Origin: Proteobacteria bacterium HN_bin10
GTDB lineage: Bacteria > Pseudomonadota > Alphaproteobacteria > Caulobacterales > Aquidulcibacteraceae
DNA length: 64,000 nucleotides
Direction: 5' to 3'
NCBI GenBank assembly: GCA_002083515.1
Contig: LWDN01000022.1
Span: forward strand, 96,820 to 160,819
How positions within the stretch are numbered: the stretch's first letter is position 1; each line of letters opens with the position of its first letter. Position numbers and translations under genes: made by a program. Below the pieces are notes generated by a model. It searched no databases, was not told where the DNA came from, and saw nothing but the letters and a program-made list of their open reading frames with translations. This document shows positions 8,980-16,803 of this stretch, piece by piece.

Positions 8980-10370
8980 CCCAGGACATCCTTGTCGTCG
9001 ATGACGAAGCCGACATTCGCGATCTCATTTCCGGAATCTTGGAAGATGACGGACACCAGGTGCGAACGGCGCGCGACAGCGACGAGGCTTTGGCTGCCTT
9101 CGCCAAACGCAAACCGTCGCTTATCGTGCTCGACATCTGGCTGCAGGGCAGCCGCATGGACGGCCTCGATCTGCTCGCCAATTTCAAGGATATCGACCCG
9201 GACATGCCGGTGATCGTCATCTCCGGTCACGGCACCATCGAAACGGCGGTGGCGGCGATCCGCAAGGGCGCCTACGATTTCGTCGAGAAGCCCTTCACCG
9301 CCGATCGTCTGTTGCTGGTGGTGGCGCGCGCGCTCGAAGCGACCCGGTTGAAGCGCGAGAACGCGGAATTGAAGTCGAAGTCGGCGGCGAGCGACAATTT
9401 GATCGGCTCCTCCGCGGTGATGGCGAGCTTGCGCGCCGCCATCGATCGGGTGGCGCAGACCAACTCCCGCGTTCTCATCACCGGTCCCGCTGGCGCCGGC
9501 AAGGAGCTGATCGCCCGGCTCCTCCATGAACGCAGCCCGCGCGCGGGCGGTCCGTTCGTCGCGATCAACGCCGCCTCGATCGCACCCGATCGGATGGAGA
9601 GCGAAATTTTCGGCGAGGAGGGTCCCGACGGACGACCGAAGAAAATCGGCGTCTTCGAGCAGGCCCATGTCGGAACCCTGTTTCTGGACGAAGTGAGCGA
9701 CATGCCGCTCGAGACGCAGTCGAAGATTCTGCGCGTACTGGTTGAGCAGCGCTTCCGGCGCCTCCACGGCGCCAACGACGTGCAAGTCAATGTGCGCGTT
9801 GTCTCGTCGAGTTCGCGGGATTTGACCAGCGACATCGCCAATGGCCGTTTCCGTGAAGATCTATACCATCGTCTCAACGTAGTGCCGTTGCGCGCACCGA
9901 GCCTGGCGGAACGCCGGGAAGACATTCCAGAGCTTGCCGGCTATTTCGTAGGCAGGCTCGCCGGCATGTCCGGCGTGCCGGCTCGGCAGATCGGCGAGGA
10001 CGCGCTGGCGGCGCTGCAGGCGGCGGAGTGGCCCGGCAATGTGCGTCAGTTGCGCAATGTCATCGAACGCATTCTCATTCTGGCGACCGGCGATCCGAAC
10101 ACGCCGGTGACGGTCGACACGCTGCCGCCGGACGCCTGGCCGCAGGCCGGCTTCTCGAAGCATGACGGGCTGCAGCAGGTCATCGGCCTGCCGTTGAGAG
10201 ACGCGCGCGAGCGGTTCGAGCGCGAGTACCTCAACGTCCAGATCACGCGCTTCGGCGGCAACATCTCGCGGACCGCGGCCTTCATCGGCATGGAACGCTC
10301 GGCGCTGCATCGGAAGCTGAAATCTTTGGGCGTCGATCCGCCGGGGCGTAACGGCACAGAGGCCGAATGA
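8976..10370 (+). CDS. ntrX: NtrX response regulator
   Basis: 464-residue receiver/AAA+/Fis-HTH regulator paired with NtrY. The receiver starts ILVVDDEADIRDLISG with phosphoacceptor Asp53 (IVLDIWLQG) and Lys near 106 (VEKPFTA). The AAA+ domain has GPAGAGKELIARLL and LFLDEVSDM, and the C-terminal HTH reads GGNISRTAAFIGMERSALHRK. The GAFTGA loop is missing: after EIFGEEG the sequence continues PDGRPKKIGVFEQ. Lack of this loop is known for other alphaproteobacterial NtrX proteins, so activation of sigma-54 promoters is not expected. It overlaps ntrY and the following aminotransferase by ATGA each, consistent with one operon. Confidence 0.95.
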   Translation: MTQDILVVDDEADIRDLISGILEDDGHQVRTARDSDEALAAFAKRKPSLIVLDIWLQGSRMDGLDLLANFKDIDPDMPVIVISGHGTIETAVAAIRKGAYDFVEKPFTADRLLLVVARALEATRLKRENAELKSKSAASDNLIGSSAVMASLRAAIDRVAQTNSRVLITGPAGAGKELIARLLHERSPRAGGPFVAINAASIAPDRMESEIFGEEGPDGRPKKIGVFEQAHVGTLFLDEVSDMPLETQSKILRVLVEQRFRRLHGANDVQVNVRVVSSSSRDLTSDIANGRFREDLYHRLNVVPLRAPSLAERREDIPELAGYFVGRLAGMSGVPARQIGEDALAALQAAEWPGNVRQLRNVIERILILATGDPNTPVTVDTLPPDAWPQAGFSKHDGLQQVIGLPLRDARERFEREYLNVQITRFGGNISRTAAFIGMERSALHRKLKSLGVDPPGRNGTEAE

Positions 10371-11212
10371 GCCGCATCGCTTACGTCGACGGCGCCTATG
10401 TGCCGCTGCGCAGAGCGGCGGTGTCGATCAGAGATCGCGGCTTTCAGTTCGCGGATTCTATCTATGAAGTGTGGGCCCTGCGCGGCGGGCGCCTCTTCGA
10501 TGCCGAAGCCCACATGGCGCGTCTCCAGCGATCGCTTGCGGAACTGCGCATTACCCCGCCGATGGGAGAAGCTTCGCTCTGGGCCGTAATGCGCGAAACG
10601 ATGAGGCGCAACTGGGTGCGCGATGGCATTGTCTATGTGCAGATCAGCCGCGGCGCCGCCAACCGCGATCATGTTTTTCCCCCGCCAGACACCAAGGCAA
10701 CACTTGTCGTCACCGCGAAGAATCTCGATCGCCACGCCATCGCGCTGCGCGCCGGAAGCGGCGTCAAAGTGATCAGTCTCCCTGAGACGCGGTGGGCGCG
10801 GCGCGACATCAAGTCGGTCAATCTCCTCCCAAACGTCTTGGCCCGACAGACCGCGAAGGAAAGTGGCGCGTTCGAGGCGTGGCTCGTGGATGCAGAGGGC
10901 CTGGTCACCGAAGGCACATCGTCGAACGCCTGGATCGTCGACGCAGCAGGCGTGCTGCGCACCCGCCCGCTGTCACACGACATTCTCCACGGGGTGACGC
11001 GCGCCGCCATCCTCCAATTGGCGCAGGAGCGGCAGCTGCGTATTGAAGAACGCGCGTTCACATTGGACGAGGCGAAGGCTGCGCGCGAAGCGTTCATCAC
11101 AGCCGCATCCAATGCCGCCACCGCCGTGATCGAAATCGACGGCGTCACTATCGGCGACGGCAGACCCGGTCCTGTCACACAAGCATTGCGCGCCGCCTAT
11201 TTGGGCGTTTGA
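10367..11212 (+). CDS. D-amino-acid aminotransferase-like, class IV PLP enzyme
   Basis: 281-residue fold-type IV pyridoxal-phosphate aminotransferase. The PLP Lys is Lys149 in RRDIKSVNLLPNVLA. GLVTEGTSSNAWIVD (phosphate-binding region) and SHDILHGVTRAAIL are characteristic of D-alanine aminotransferases (Dat), which interconvert D-alanine/2-oxoglutarate and D-glutamate/pyruvate. Branched-chain aminotransferases and aminodeoxychorismate lyases share the fold, so the exact substrate is an inference. It overlaps the ntrX stop by ATGA, a position seen for dat genes in other alphaproteobacteria between ntrX and hfq. D-amino acid supply would link it to the peptidoglycan genes nearby. Confidence 0.85.
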   Translation: MSRIAYVDGAYVPLRRAAVSIRDRGFQFADSIYEVWALRGGRLFDAEAHMARLQRSLAELRITPPMGEASLWAVMRETMRRNWVRDGIVYVQISRGAANRDHVFPPPDTKATLVVTAKNLDRHAIALRAGSGVKVISLPETRWARRDIKSVNLLPNVLARQTAKESGAFEAWLVDAEGLVTEGTSSNAWIVDAAGVLRTRPLSHDILHGVTRAAILQLAQERQLRIEERAFTLDEAKAAREAFITAASNAATAVIEIDGVTIGDGRPGPVTQALRAAYLGV

Positions 11213-11234
11213 CACAAAATCGGGTCCGTTGCGG

Positions 11235-11262
11235 TTGGCGAACGGCGCGGCTCACCCTATAG
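11235..11262 (+). promoter_or_regulatory. Possible sigma-70-type promoter for hfq-hflX
   Basis: TTGGCG (11235-11240) and CTATAG (11257-11262) with a 16-bp spacer lie about 60 bp upstream of the hfq ATG in the 112-bp gap after the aminotransferase gene. The match is moderate, and read-through from the ntr operon is equally possible. Confidence 0.3.
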
Positions 11263-11324
11263 CTGGCGCCGCAGCTCCGCGTTCGACGGGGCGCGATAAA
11301 ACTCACGCAACATGGGGCGACACC

Positions 11325-11576
11325 ATGGATAAGAAGCAAAACCTCCAGGACACGTTTCTGAACGCCGTCCGCAAAGCCAAGACCCCGCTCACGATCTTCC
11401 TGGTCAACGGGGTAAAACTGCAGGGCGTCGTGACCTGGTTCGACAATTTCTGCGTGCTGCTGCGCCGCGACGGCCAGGTGCAGCTCGTCTACAAGCACGC
11501 GATCTCCACCATCATGCCCGGCGCGCCGGTGCAGCTCTTCGAAAACGACAAGGCTCTCGATGAAGCCGACGGCTGA
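11325..11576 (+). CDS. hfq: RNA chaperone Hfq
   Basis: 83-residue Sm-like protein that forms a hexamer and helps small RNAs pair with their targets. Sm1 (QDTFLNAVRKAKTPLTIFLVNGVKLQGVVTWFDNF, read in parts about 7-42) and Sm2 with YKHAISTIMP (about 56-65) match Hfq. The frame is open 96 bases further upstream, but the ATG at 11325 gives the conserved length MDKKQNLQDTFL. The last 17 bases overlap the start of hflX, the classic hfq-hflX arrangement, so both are probably expressed together. Confidence 0.97.
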   Translation: MDKKQNLQDTFLNAVRKAKTPLTIFLVNGVKLQGVVTWFDNFCVLLRRDGQVQLVYKHAISTIMPGAPVQLFENDKALDEADG

Positions 11577-12912
11577 TACGCCGCTCAAAGATCTGAACAA
11601 GGCCATCGTCCTGCGCCCGCTCGCGAGCGCGGAAGAGAGCGTTCGTGACGGCGAAGCGCGTTTGCTGGAGGCGGTGGGCTTAGCGCAAGCGCTGGGACTT
11701 GAGGTCGTCAGCGCCGAAGCCGCGCCGCTTCGTCAGATCAGCCCGCGCGCCTATTTCGGTTCGGGCCGCGTCGAGCGCATGAAGGACCAGAGCGAGCAAC
11801 TTGGCGCCGGCGTGATCGTCGTGGACGCCGCTCTCTCGCCGGTGCAGCAGCGCAATCTCGAAACCGACATCGGCTCCAAGGTGATCGACCGCACGGGCTT
11901 GATCCTCGAAATCTTCGGCCTGCGGGCGCGCACCAAGGAGGGCAAGCTGCAGGTCGAACTGGCGCGGCAAGGCTACGAGCGCTCGCGGCTGGTGCGCACC
12001 TGGACGCACTTGGAACGCCAGCGCGGCGGCTTGGGCAAGACCGGCGGCCCTGGCGAAACCCAGATCGAACTCGATCGCCGCATCATCGCCGACCGCATCA
12101 TCAAGCTGAAGAAAGAGCTTGAGGACGTGCGCCGCACACGCGGCCTGCAGCGCCGTGCGCGCTCGCGCGCCGGCCTGCCGGCGGTGGTGCTGGTGGGCTA
12201 TACAAACGCGGGCAAATCGACGCTGTTCAATCGCCTCACACAAGCTGGCGTGTTGGCCAAGGACATGCTGTTCGCGACGCTCGATCCCACCGCGCGGCAG
12301 GTGAAGCTGCCCAGCGGGCGCGCCGTGATCATGAGCGATACAGTCGGCTTCATCTCCGATCTGCCGCACGAATTGGTGGAGAGCTTCCGCGCCACGCTGG
12401 AAGCGGTGACGGAAGCGGACTTGCTCGTGCATGTGCGCGACATCGCGCACCCGCAAAGCGAAGATCAGAAGGCCGATGTGCTCGCCGTGTTGACGCAGCT
12501 GGCCAAGGATTCCGGCGGAAAATCGCCGCCCATATTGGAGGCCTGGAACAAGATCGATCTGCTCGACGAGGCGACGCGCATCGGGCGTCTCCGGCGGGCG
12601 GAGGCGGCGGGGCAGGGGCAGGGCGCCCTGCCCCCTGTCGCGCTCTCGGCCGAGACGGGGGAGGGCGTGGACGCCCTGCTCGCGGCTATCGATCGCGCCG
12701 CCTTCTCCGCCACGCGCGTCATCGCCCTCACCTTGCCGCCGGACGATGCCGGCCGCGTGCGTGCGCAAATCGCGTCACTGGGCAAAATCCTCGACGAAAG
12801 CACCGACGAGCACGGTCATCACACCCTGCGGGCGGAGTTGTTGATCGAAGACGCGGCGCGGTTCGCACCGTTTGAGCCCCTGCCCGAAGAAATGCGGCTG
12901 GCGGCGGAGTAA
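11560..12912 (+). CDS. hflX: Ribosome-associated GTPase HflX
   Basis: 450-residue GTPase that binds the large ribosomal subunit and splits stalled ribosomes under stress. The N-terminal HflX domain contains PRAYFGSGRVERM and VVDAALSPVQQRNLE, followed by a coiled linker with GPGETQIELDRR. The G domain shows P-loop GYTNAGKSTLFNRL, switch DPTARQV, G3 SDTVGFISDLP and NKIDLL. Starts inside the 3' end of hfq (17-bp overlap). The gene is followed by a palindromic repeat that separates it from the convergent Mur ligase gene. Confidence 0.96.
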   Translation: MKPTADTPLKDLNKAIVLRPLASAEESVRDGEARLLEAVGLAQALGLEVVSAEAAPLRQISPRAYFGSGRVERMKDQSEQLGAGVIVVDAALSPVQQRNLETDIGSKVIDRTGLILEIFGLRARTKEGKLQVELARQGYERSRLVRTWTHLERQRGGLGKTGGPGETQIELDRRIIADRIIKLKKELEDVRRTRGLQRRARSRAGLPAVVLVGYTNAGKSTLFNRLTQAGVLAKDMLFATLDPTARQVKLPSGRAVIMSDTVGFISDLPHELVESFRATLEAVTEADLLVHVRDIAHPQSEDQKADVLAVLTQLAKDSGGKSPPILEAWNKIDLLDEATRIGRLRRAEAAGQGQGALPPVALSAETGEGVDALLAAIDRAAFSATRVIALTLPPDDAGRVRAQIASLGKILDESTDEHGHHTLRAELLIEDAARFAPFEPLPEEMRLAAE

Positions 12913-12924
12913 GCGCCGCAGGAG

Positions 12925-13033
12925 CCCTTCCCCCTTGTGCGGAAGGGCAGGGATGGGGGTGCGGGCGGCAGCTTCTCCGGAAGAACACCGCCGTTACCCC
13001 CACCCCCGGCCCCGCCCCACAAGGGGGCGGGGA
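12925..13033. repeat. Family A paired palindrome between convergent hflX and the Mur ligase gene
   Basis: Two G/C-rich arms in inverted orientation (about 12925-12962 and 12995-13033), each centred on a CCCCTTGTG / CACAAGGGG core, with a roughly 35-bp spacer. A similar element in the same organisation occurs at 46373-46490, and looser relatives at 37519-37668 and 38675-38796. Between two convergent genes it could form a stem that ends both transcripts, but the layout (arm, spacer, inverted arm) is that of REPIN/BIME-type repeats. Confidence 0.75.
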
Positions 13034-13034
13034 G

Positions 13035-14438
13035 TCATTTGCGCTGCAGCCGCTCCACCAATTCCGCAGCAAACACCGAGAGCGTATCGTCGCGCGCGCC
13101 CATCACCACGATGCGGTCGCCGGGCTCGGCCAGTTCGAGCAGCTTGTCGCCGCAAGCGCCGCGTTCGGCGAAGGCCATCGCCTGCAGGCCGCGCGCACGA
13201 ACGCCAGCGACGATGTGTTCGCTGGTGACGCTGCGATCGACGGTGCCGCCGAAATAGACCGGATCGGGCATGATCAGCACGTCGTCGTCCGTCATGTTGC
13301 GTGCGAAGCAATCGATGAATTCCTGCCGCATCAGCTTCAGCGGCCCGTACCCGTGCGGCTGGAACATGATCAGCAGCCGGCCTGGAAACGCGTGCAGCGT
13401 CGCAAGCGTGGCGGTGATCTTATCGGGATTGTGCCCGAAATCGTCGATCACGGTGACGCCGCCGGCTTTGCCGACGACCTCCAGGCGGCGCTTGGTGCCG
13501 GAAAAGCCTTTCAGCGCTTCGGCGGCGTCCTTCAGCGAAAGCCCATAGGCGCGCGCCGCCGAGAGCGCGGCGAGCGCGTTGGAGACGTTGTGTTCGCCGG
13601 GCACGGCGAGATCGACGCTGGCGGATGCGCGTGTTTCCTTCTCCAGCACATCGAACGAGACGCCATCCGGCGCCAGGCGGATTGCAGCGCAATGCAGATC
13701 GGCGAGACCGGAGCGGAGGGCATAGGTGCGGGTGCGCACCTTCGACTTGATGACGAGCGCCGCGGTCTCCTCGTTGTCGAGATTTAAGACTGCGATCTCG
13801 GCCTTGTTGACGAAGCCGCCGAACAGCGCCCGCAGCTCATCCATGCTCTTGTGGTCGAGGGCGATGTTGTTGACGACGGCAATGGTCGGCTCATAGCGGG
13901 CGATGGAGCCGTCGCTTTCGTCAACTTCGCTCACGAACGCATCGCCACGGCCAACGAGCGCGCTGGCGAACAGCGCCTCCGGTGTGACGAAATTCTTCAT
14001 CACCGCACCGTTCATCACCGTGGGATCGCGGCCGGCGCGATGCAGCAGCCAGGCGATCATGGCGGTGGTTGTGCTCTTGCCGCTGGTGCCGGCGACGCCG
14101 ATGCGCACCGGCGCGCCGTTGAAGAGCTCCGCCAGCAGCTCCGGGCGTTTCATGTCGCGCGCGCCGACGCGCTTGGCGGCGACCACATCGCCCACGGTGT
14201 CCTCGACCGCAGCCGAGCGCACCAGGATCTGGTCGGCGCTGACGATGCCGGAACCGTCCTGCGGGAAGAGGGCGATGCCTTGGGCTTTCAGGTATTCGAA
14301 CTTCGCCCCCAGGCGGCCCTGATCGAGCGAACGGTCGGAGCCCGCCACCTCGTGGCCGCGCGCGCGCAGGATCAGCGCCAGCGGCAGCATGCCCGAGCCG
14401 CCAATGCCGCTCATGAAATAGGATTTGGCCTGACTCAT
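13035..14438 (-). CDS. Mur ligase family protein (Mpl/MurC type)
   Basis: 467-residue ATP-dependent ligase that joins UDP-N-acetylmuramic acid to an amino acid or recycled peptide. It shows the N-terminal Rossmann SYFMSGIGGSGMLPLAL, the ATP loop GVAGTSGKSTTTAMIAWLL (about 110-128), NNIALDHKSM and the C-terminal DDFGHNPDKI. MurC adds L-alanine in de novo synthesis while Mpl attaches the intact tripeptide released by turnover. The neighbouring divergent LD-carboxypeptidase, a recycling enzyme, favours a recycling role, but the N-terminal motif is not typical of Mpl. The gene symbol is therefore left open. The start ATG is 11 bp from the opposing ORF and 56 bp from its preferred start. Confidence 0.85.
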   Translation of the reverse strand: MSQAKSYFMSGIGGSGMLPLALILRARGHEVAGSDRSLDQGRLGAKFEYLKAQGIALFPQDGSGIVSADQILVRSAAVEDTVGDVVAAKRVGARDMKRPELLAELFNGAPVRIGVAGTSGKSTTTAMIAWLLHRAGRDPTVMNGAVMKNFVTPEALFASALVGRGDAFVSEVDESDGSIARYEPTIAVVNNIALDHKSMDELRALFGGFVNKAEIAVLNLDNEETAALVIKSKVRTRTYALRSGLADLHCAAIRLAPDGVSFDVLEKETRASASVDLAVPGEHNVSNALAALSAARAYGLSLKDAAEALKGFSGTKRRLEVVGKAGGVTVIDDFGHNPDKITATLATLHAFPGRLLIMFQPHGYGPLKLMRQEFIDCFARNMTDDDVLIMPDPVYFGGTVDRSVTSEHIVAGVRARGLQAMAFAERGACGDKLLELAEPGDRIVVMGARDDTLSVFAAELVERLQRK

Positions 14439-14494
14439 TTGGCGCGGTTATGACGAGAAACGCCGGCACCCGGCAAGGACGCGAACGCAGCACC

Positions 14495-15337
14495 ATGGCC
14501 CCATCGCTCCGCATTGGCGTTGTCGCGCCCGGCACGCGCATCGAGCCGGAACTGGCGGCCCGGCTCAAGGCCTTCGCGGCGGACAGTTTCCTGGATCGCG
14601 CGCCGGAGATCGTTGTCCATCCGCAATGTTTCCTGAGCGCCGGACATTTCGCCGGCGACGACGACGCGCGGCTGAAGGCGTTCGTCGACTACGCCAACGA
14701 TCCCGCACTTGACGCGATCTGGTTCGCCCGCGGCGGCTATGGCGCATGCAGGATCGCCGAAGCGGCGCTGAGCCAACTCAACGGCGCGTCGCGGATGAAA
14801 ACCTATCTCGGCTACAGCGACAACGGCGCCATCACCGGCGGCCTCTATGCGCGCGGCTATTCCAACGTGGCGCACGGGCCCATTCCCATCGATATGACCA
14901 GGGCAGGCGGCGAGGGGGCGGTGAAGAGGGCGCTCAACTGGCTCATCGACCGCTCCCCCGAGAGCCTCGAACTCGGCGTCATGTTCGACGCCAAATGCGC
15001 GGCGTTCAACATCACCGTTCTGCAATCGATTTTGGGCACCTCGCTCGAACCGGATTTGAGCGGCCACGTGCTGATGCTGGAGGATGTAGGGGAGTATCTC
15101 TACCGGCTCGATCGCGCCCTCTTCCAGATCACCTCCTCCGCCAACGTGCGGCGCGTGAAGGGGATCAAGCTCGGGCGCGTTTCGGACGTCCCGGAGAACG
15201 ACAAACCGTTCGGCGCGACCGCCGAGGAGATGATGCGCTATTGGTGCGACCGCGCCGGCATCGCGTATCTCGGCCGCGCGGATATCGGGCACGATGTTGA
15301 GAACAAGGTGGTGCCGTTTGGGGCTTTGAAGAAATGA
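14495..15337 (+). CDS. ldcA: LD-carboxypeptidase (peptidase family S66)
   Basis: 280-residue serine peptidase that removes the terminal D-alanine from tetrapeptides recovered from peptidoglycan, acting in the cytoplasm. The oxyanion motif FARGGYGACRI and the nucleophile in LGYSDNGAITGG (Ser108) are visible, with the Glu in MLEDVGEYLYRLDR and the His in DIGHDVENKVVPFGA completing the catalytic triad. The frame is open to an ATG at 14450, but the ATG at 14495 begins right before the conserved first strand LRIGVVAPG. It diverges from a Mur ligase gene, which fits a shared role in cell-wall recycling. Confidence 0.9.
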   Translation: MAPSLRIGVVAPGTRIEPELAARLKAFAADSFLDRAPEIVVHPQCFLSAGHFAGDDDARLKAFVDYANDPALDAIWFARGGYGACRIAEAALSQLNGASRMKTYLGYSDNGAITGGLYARGYSNVAHGPIPIDMTRAGGEGAVKRALNWLIDRSPESLELGVMFDAKCAAFNITVLQSILGTSLEPDLSGHVLMLEDVGEYLYRLDRALFQITSSANVRRVKGIKLGRVSDVPENDKPFGATAEEMMRYWCDRAGIAYLGRADIGHDVENKVVPFGALKK

Positions 15338-15426
15338 GCGAATGGCGAGTGGCGAATAGGGACGACGCGCAGCCGTCGCGAGCGGCGCGACCCGCTCTAT
15401 TCGCTATTTGCTACTCACTATTCGCT
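15338..15426. repeat. Imperfect inverted repeat of GCGAATAG units
   Basis: Directly after the ldcA stop, arms rich in GCGAATAG/CTATTCGC face each other (about 15338-15360 and 15397-15426) around a small GC hairpin (GCGCAGCCGTCGCGAGCGGCGC region). It resembles dispersed GAATAGCG-type repeats and could serve as a terminator. Confidence 0.6.
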
Positions 15427-15987
15427 TCCCCGAAGGGAGGAGCGGGGCGCGCGATCCGCGCCGTTCGGCATTAGTGGGGTGCAAAGCTCATGTCCGAACT
15501 TCGCTGCGCGCTTCGCGCGCCCCGCTGCGATCTCTTCTCGTCAGGCCTTGGGTCGCTATTTGCGCAGGTGAAACCCTAAGTCCCCGACGGCGTGCGGGCC
15601 TGCCATGGTCCTGGACCCCGACGCTTTTGTGTGCGCAACCTGTAGCAGATCGCACTCACGCCGGCTCAATCACGCTTCGATCGCGTTCCTCGCATTCGCT
15701 TGGCTCGGCTAGCCGTGTGAACCTCCCGTGCGAGGGACGGAGGGATGATACGGGCGCGTCAATTCCGTCGGATAAATTTGGGCATCTTTTTTGTAAGCGG
15801 TTGATTTTAATCGGCGCGTGCTACGGGAGCTTTGGGATGGACGGGGTGCGTATGCCCGGATCGCACGCTGCCCGGCCAAGCACGCACCCATCGTCGGGCC
15901 CGTAATGCGACCGCTGACCTTTTCTTTTCGACGGATGACGTGCTGGAGGCGCCGCCAACCGGTGCTAGCTTGAGAGCGGAGATTGGA
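15427..15987. other. Long gap without a supported gene
   Basis: About 560 bp after the repeat contain only frames interrupted by stops on both strands. The one open stretch on the minus strand (15709-16005) has no start context or recognisable motif. I looked for a tRNA, tmRNA, SRP RNA or RNase P RNA core and found none. A relatively A/T-rich patch at about 15770-15815 (with TTTTTTGTAAG and GATTTTAATC) may hold a promoter for the downstream lipoprotein gene. Confidence 0.5.
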
Positions 15988-16803
15988 ATGGATTGGCCGC
16001 GACAAGGGCGAATAGCCGTGGTGCTTGCGCTGGTAAGCGCGTGCGCGACGGCCGCGCCGCCGTCTGCTTCATCGCCGGATTTCGAAGCCTTTGTATCCGA
16101 CCAGTTTGATTTCGACGATCCTATCCAAACCGAAGCTCGCTTCTTGGCGCTCGCGCACCGTGCGGGCAACCCGGACGCGCGTTCCGAATTCCTGACCCAG
16201 GCCGCCCGCGCGCAAGGCGTGCAAGACAGGCTCGACGAAGCGCACGCCACATTATCGCACAGCGGCGCCGAGAACGCCGACAGCGCGCGCTTGCGCGCCC
16301 GCTACGCGCTTGAGCGCGCGCGGCTGTTGCGCCGAGCCGGAGATCGCGAAGGCGCAGCGCATTCGTTCACGCGCGCCTACGAGATCGCTGTGGAAGCGCG
16401 CGAGGACGCTCTTGCGGCCGACGCCGCGCACATGATGGCGCTGATCTCGCCGCCGGATGAAGCTGCGCACTGGGTGGAGCGCGGGTTGGAAATCGCGCTC
16501 GAGTCGGAGCGGCCAACCGCGCGCGCCTGGGTCGGGACGATTTCCTACAATTGGGCCATGGCGCTCAGCGAGCGCGGCGATCATGCCGGCGCCGCCCGCT
16601 ACTTGGCGCGCGCTTTGGCTTCCCGGCAGCAGCAGGGTGATGTTGAACTTCTGCGCGCAACCGAGCGAGCTCTGGCGCAGGAACTCGCCCTGAGCGGCTC
16701 GCCGGAGCAGGCGCGGGCCATTCTACAGCGCCTTCTGAGCGAAGAGCGCGCCGCCGGCGCCGATACGAGAGAAACCGAGGCCGCGCTCGCGGCGTTGCCT
16801 TAG
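15988..16803 (+). CDS. Putative lipoprotein with helical-repeat (TPR-like) body
   Basis: 271 residues, function unknown. The chosen ATG at 15988 gives a short signal peptide ending in a lipobox (VVLALVSAC), which argues against the longer open frame starting at 15832; GAGCGGAGA lies upstream as a possible ribosome site. The rest is alanine- and arginine-rich with repeating helix pairs (for example YALERARLLRRAGDREGAAH and YNWAMALSERGDHAGAARY) that look like tetratricopeptide repeats, so it may bind partner proteins at the inner face of the outer membrane. The stop overlaps the end of the convergent mazG by a few bases. Confidence 0.7.
   Translation: MDWPRQGRIAVVLALVSACATAAPPSASSPDFEAFVSDQFDFDDPIQTEARFLALAHRAGNPDARSEFLTQAARAQGVQDRLDEAHATLSHSGAENADSARLRARYALERARLLRRAGDREGAAHSFTRAYEIAVEAREDALAADAAHMMALISPPDEAAHWVERGLEIALESERPTARAWVGTISYNWAMALSERGDHAGAARYLARALASRQQQGDVELLRATERALAQELALSGSPEQARAILQRLLSEERAAGADTRETEAALAALP

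Noticed and set aside
12925..13033. Simple bidirectional terminator as the full explanation of the family A element
   Set aside because: The same design is present at three other sites, including inside a reading frame, so termination alone does not explain it.
15440..15830. Possible tmRNA, SRP RNA, RNase P RNA or tRNA
   Set aside because: I searched by eye for T-arm GTTCGA boxes and known conserved cores and found none.
15709..16005. Minus-strand ORF of 98 codons in the gap before the lipoprotein gene
   Set aside because: No ribosome site, no motif, and it overlaps the lipoprotein signal peptide region in antisense.
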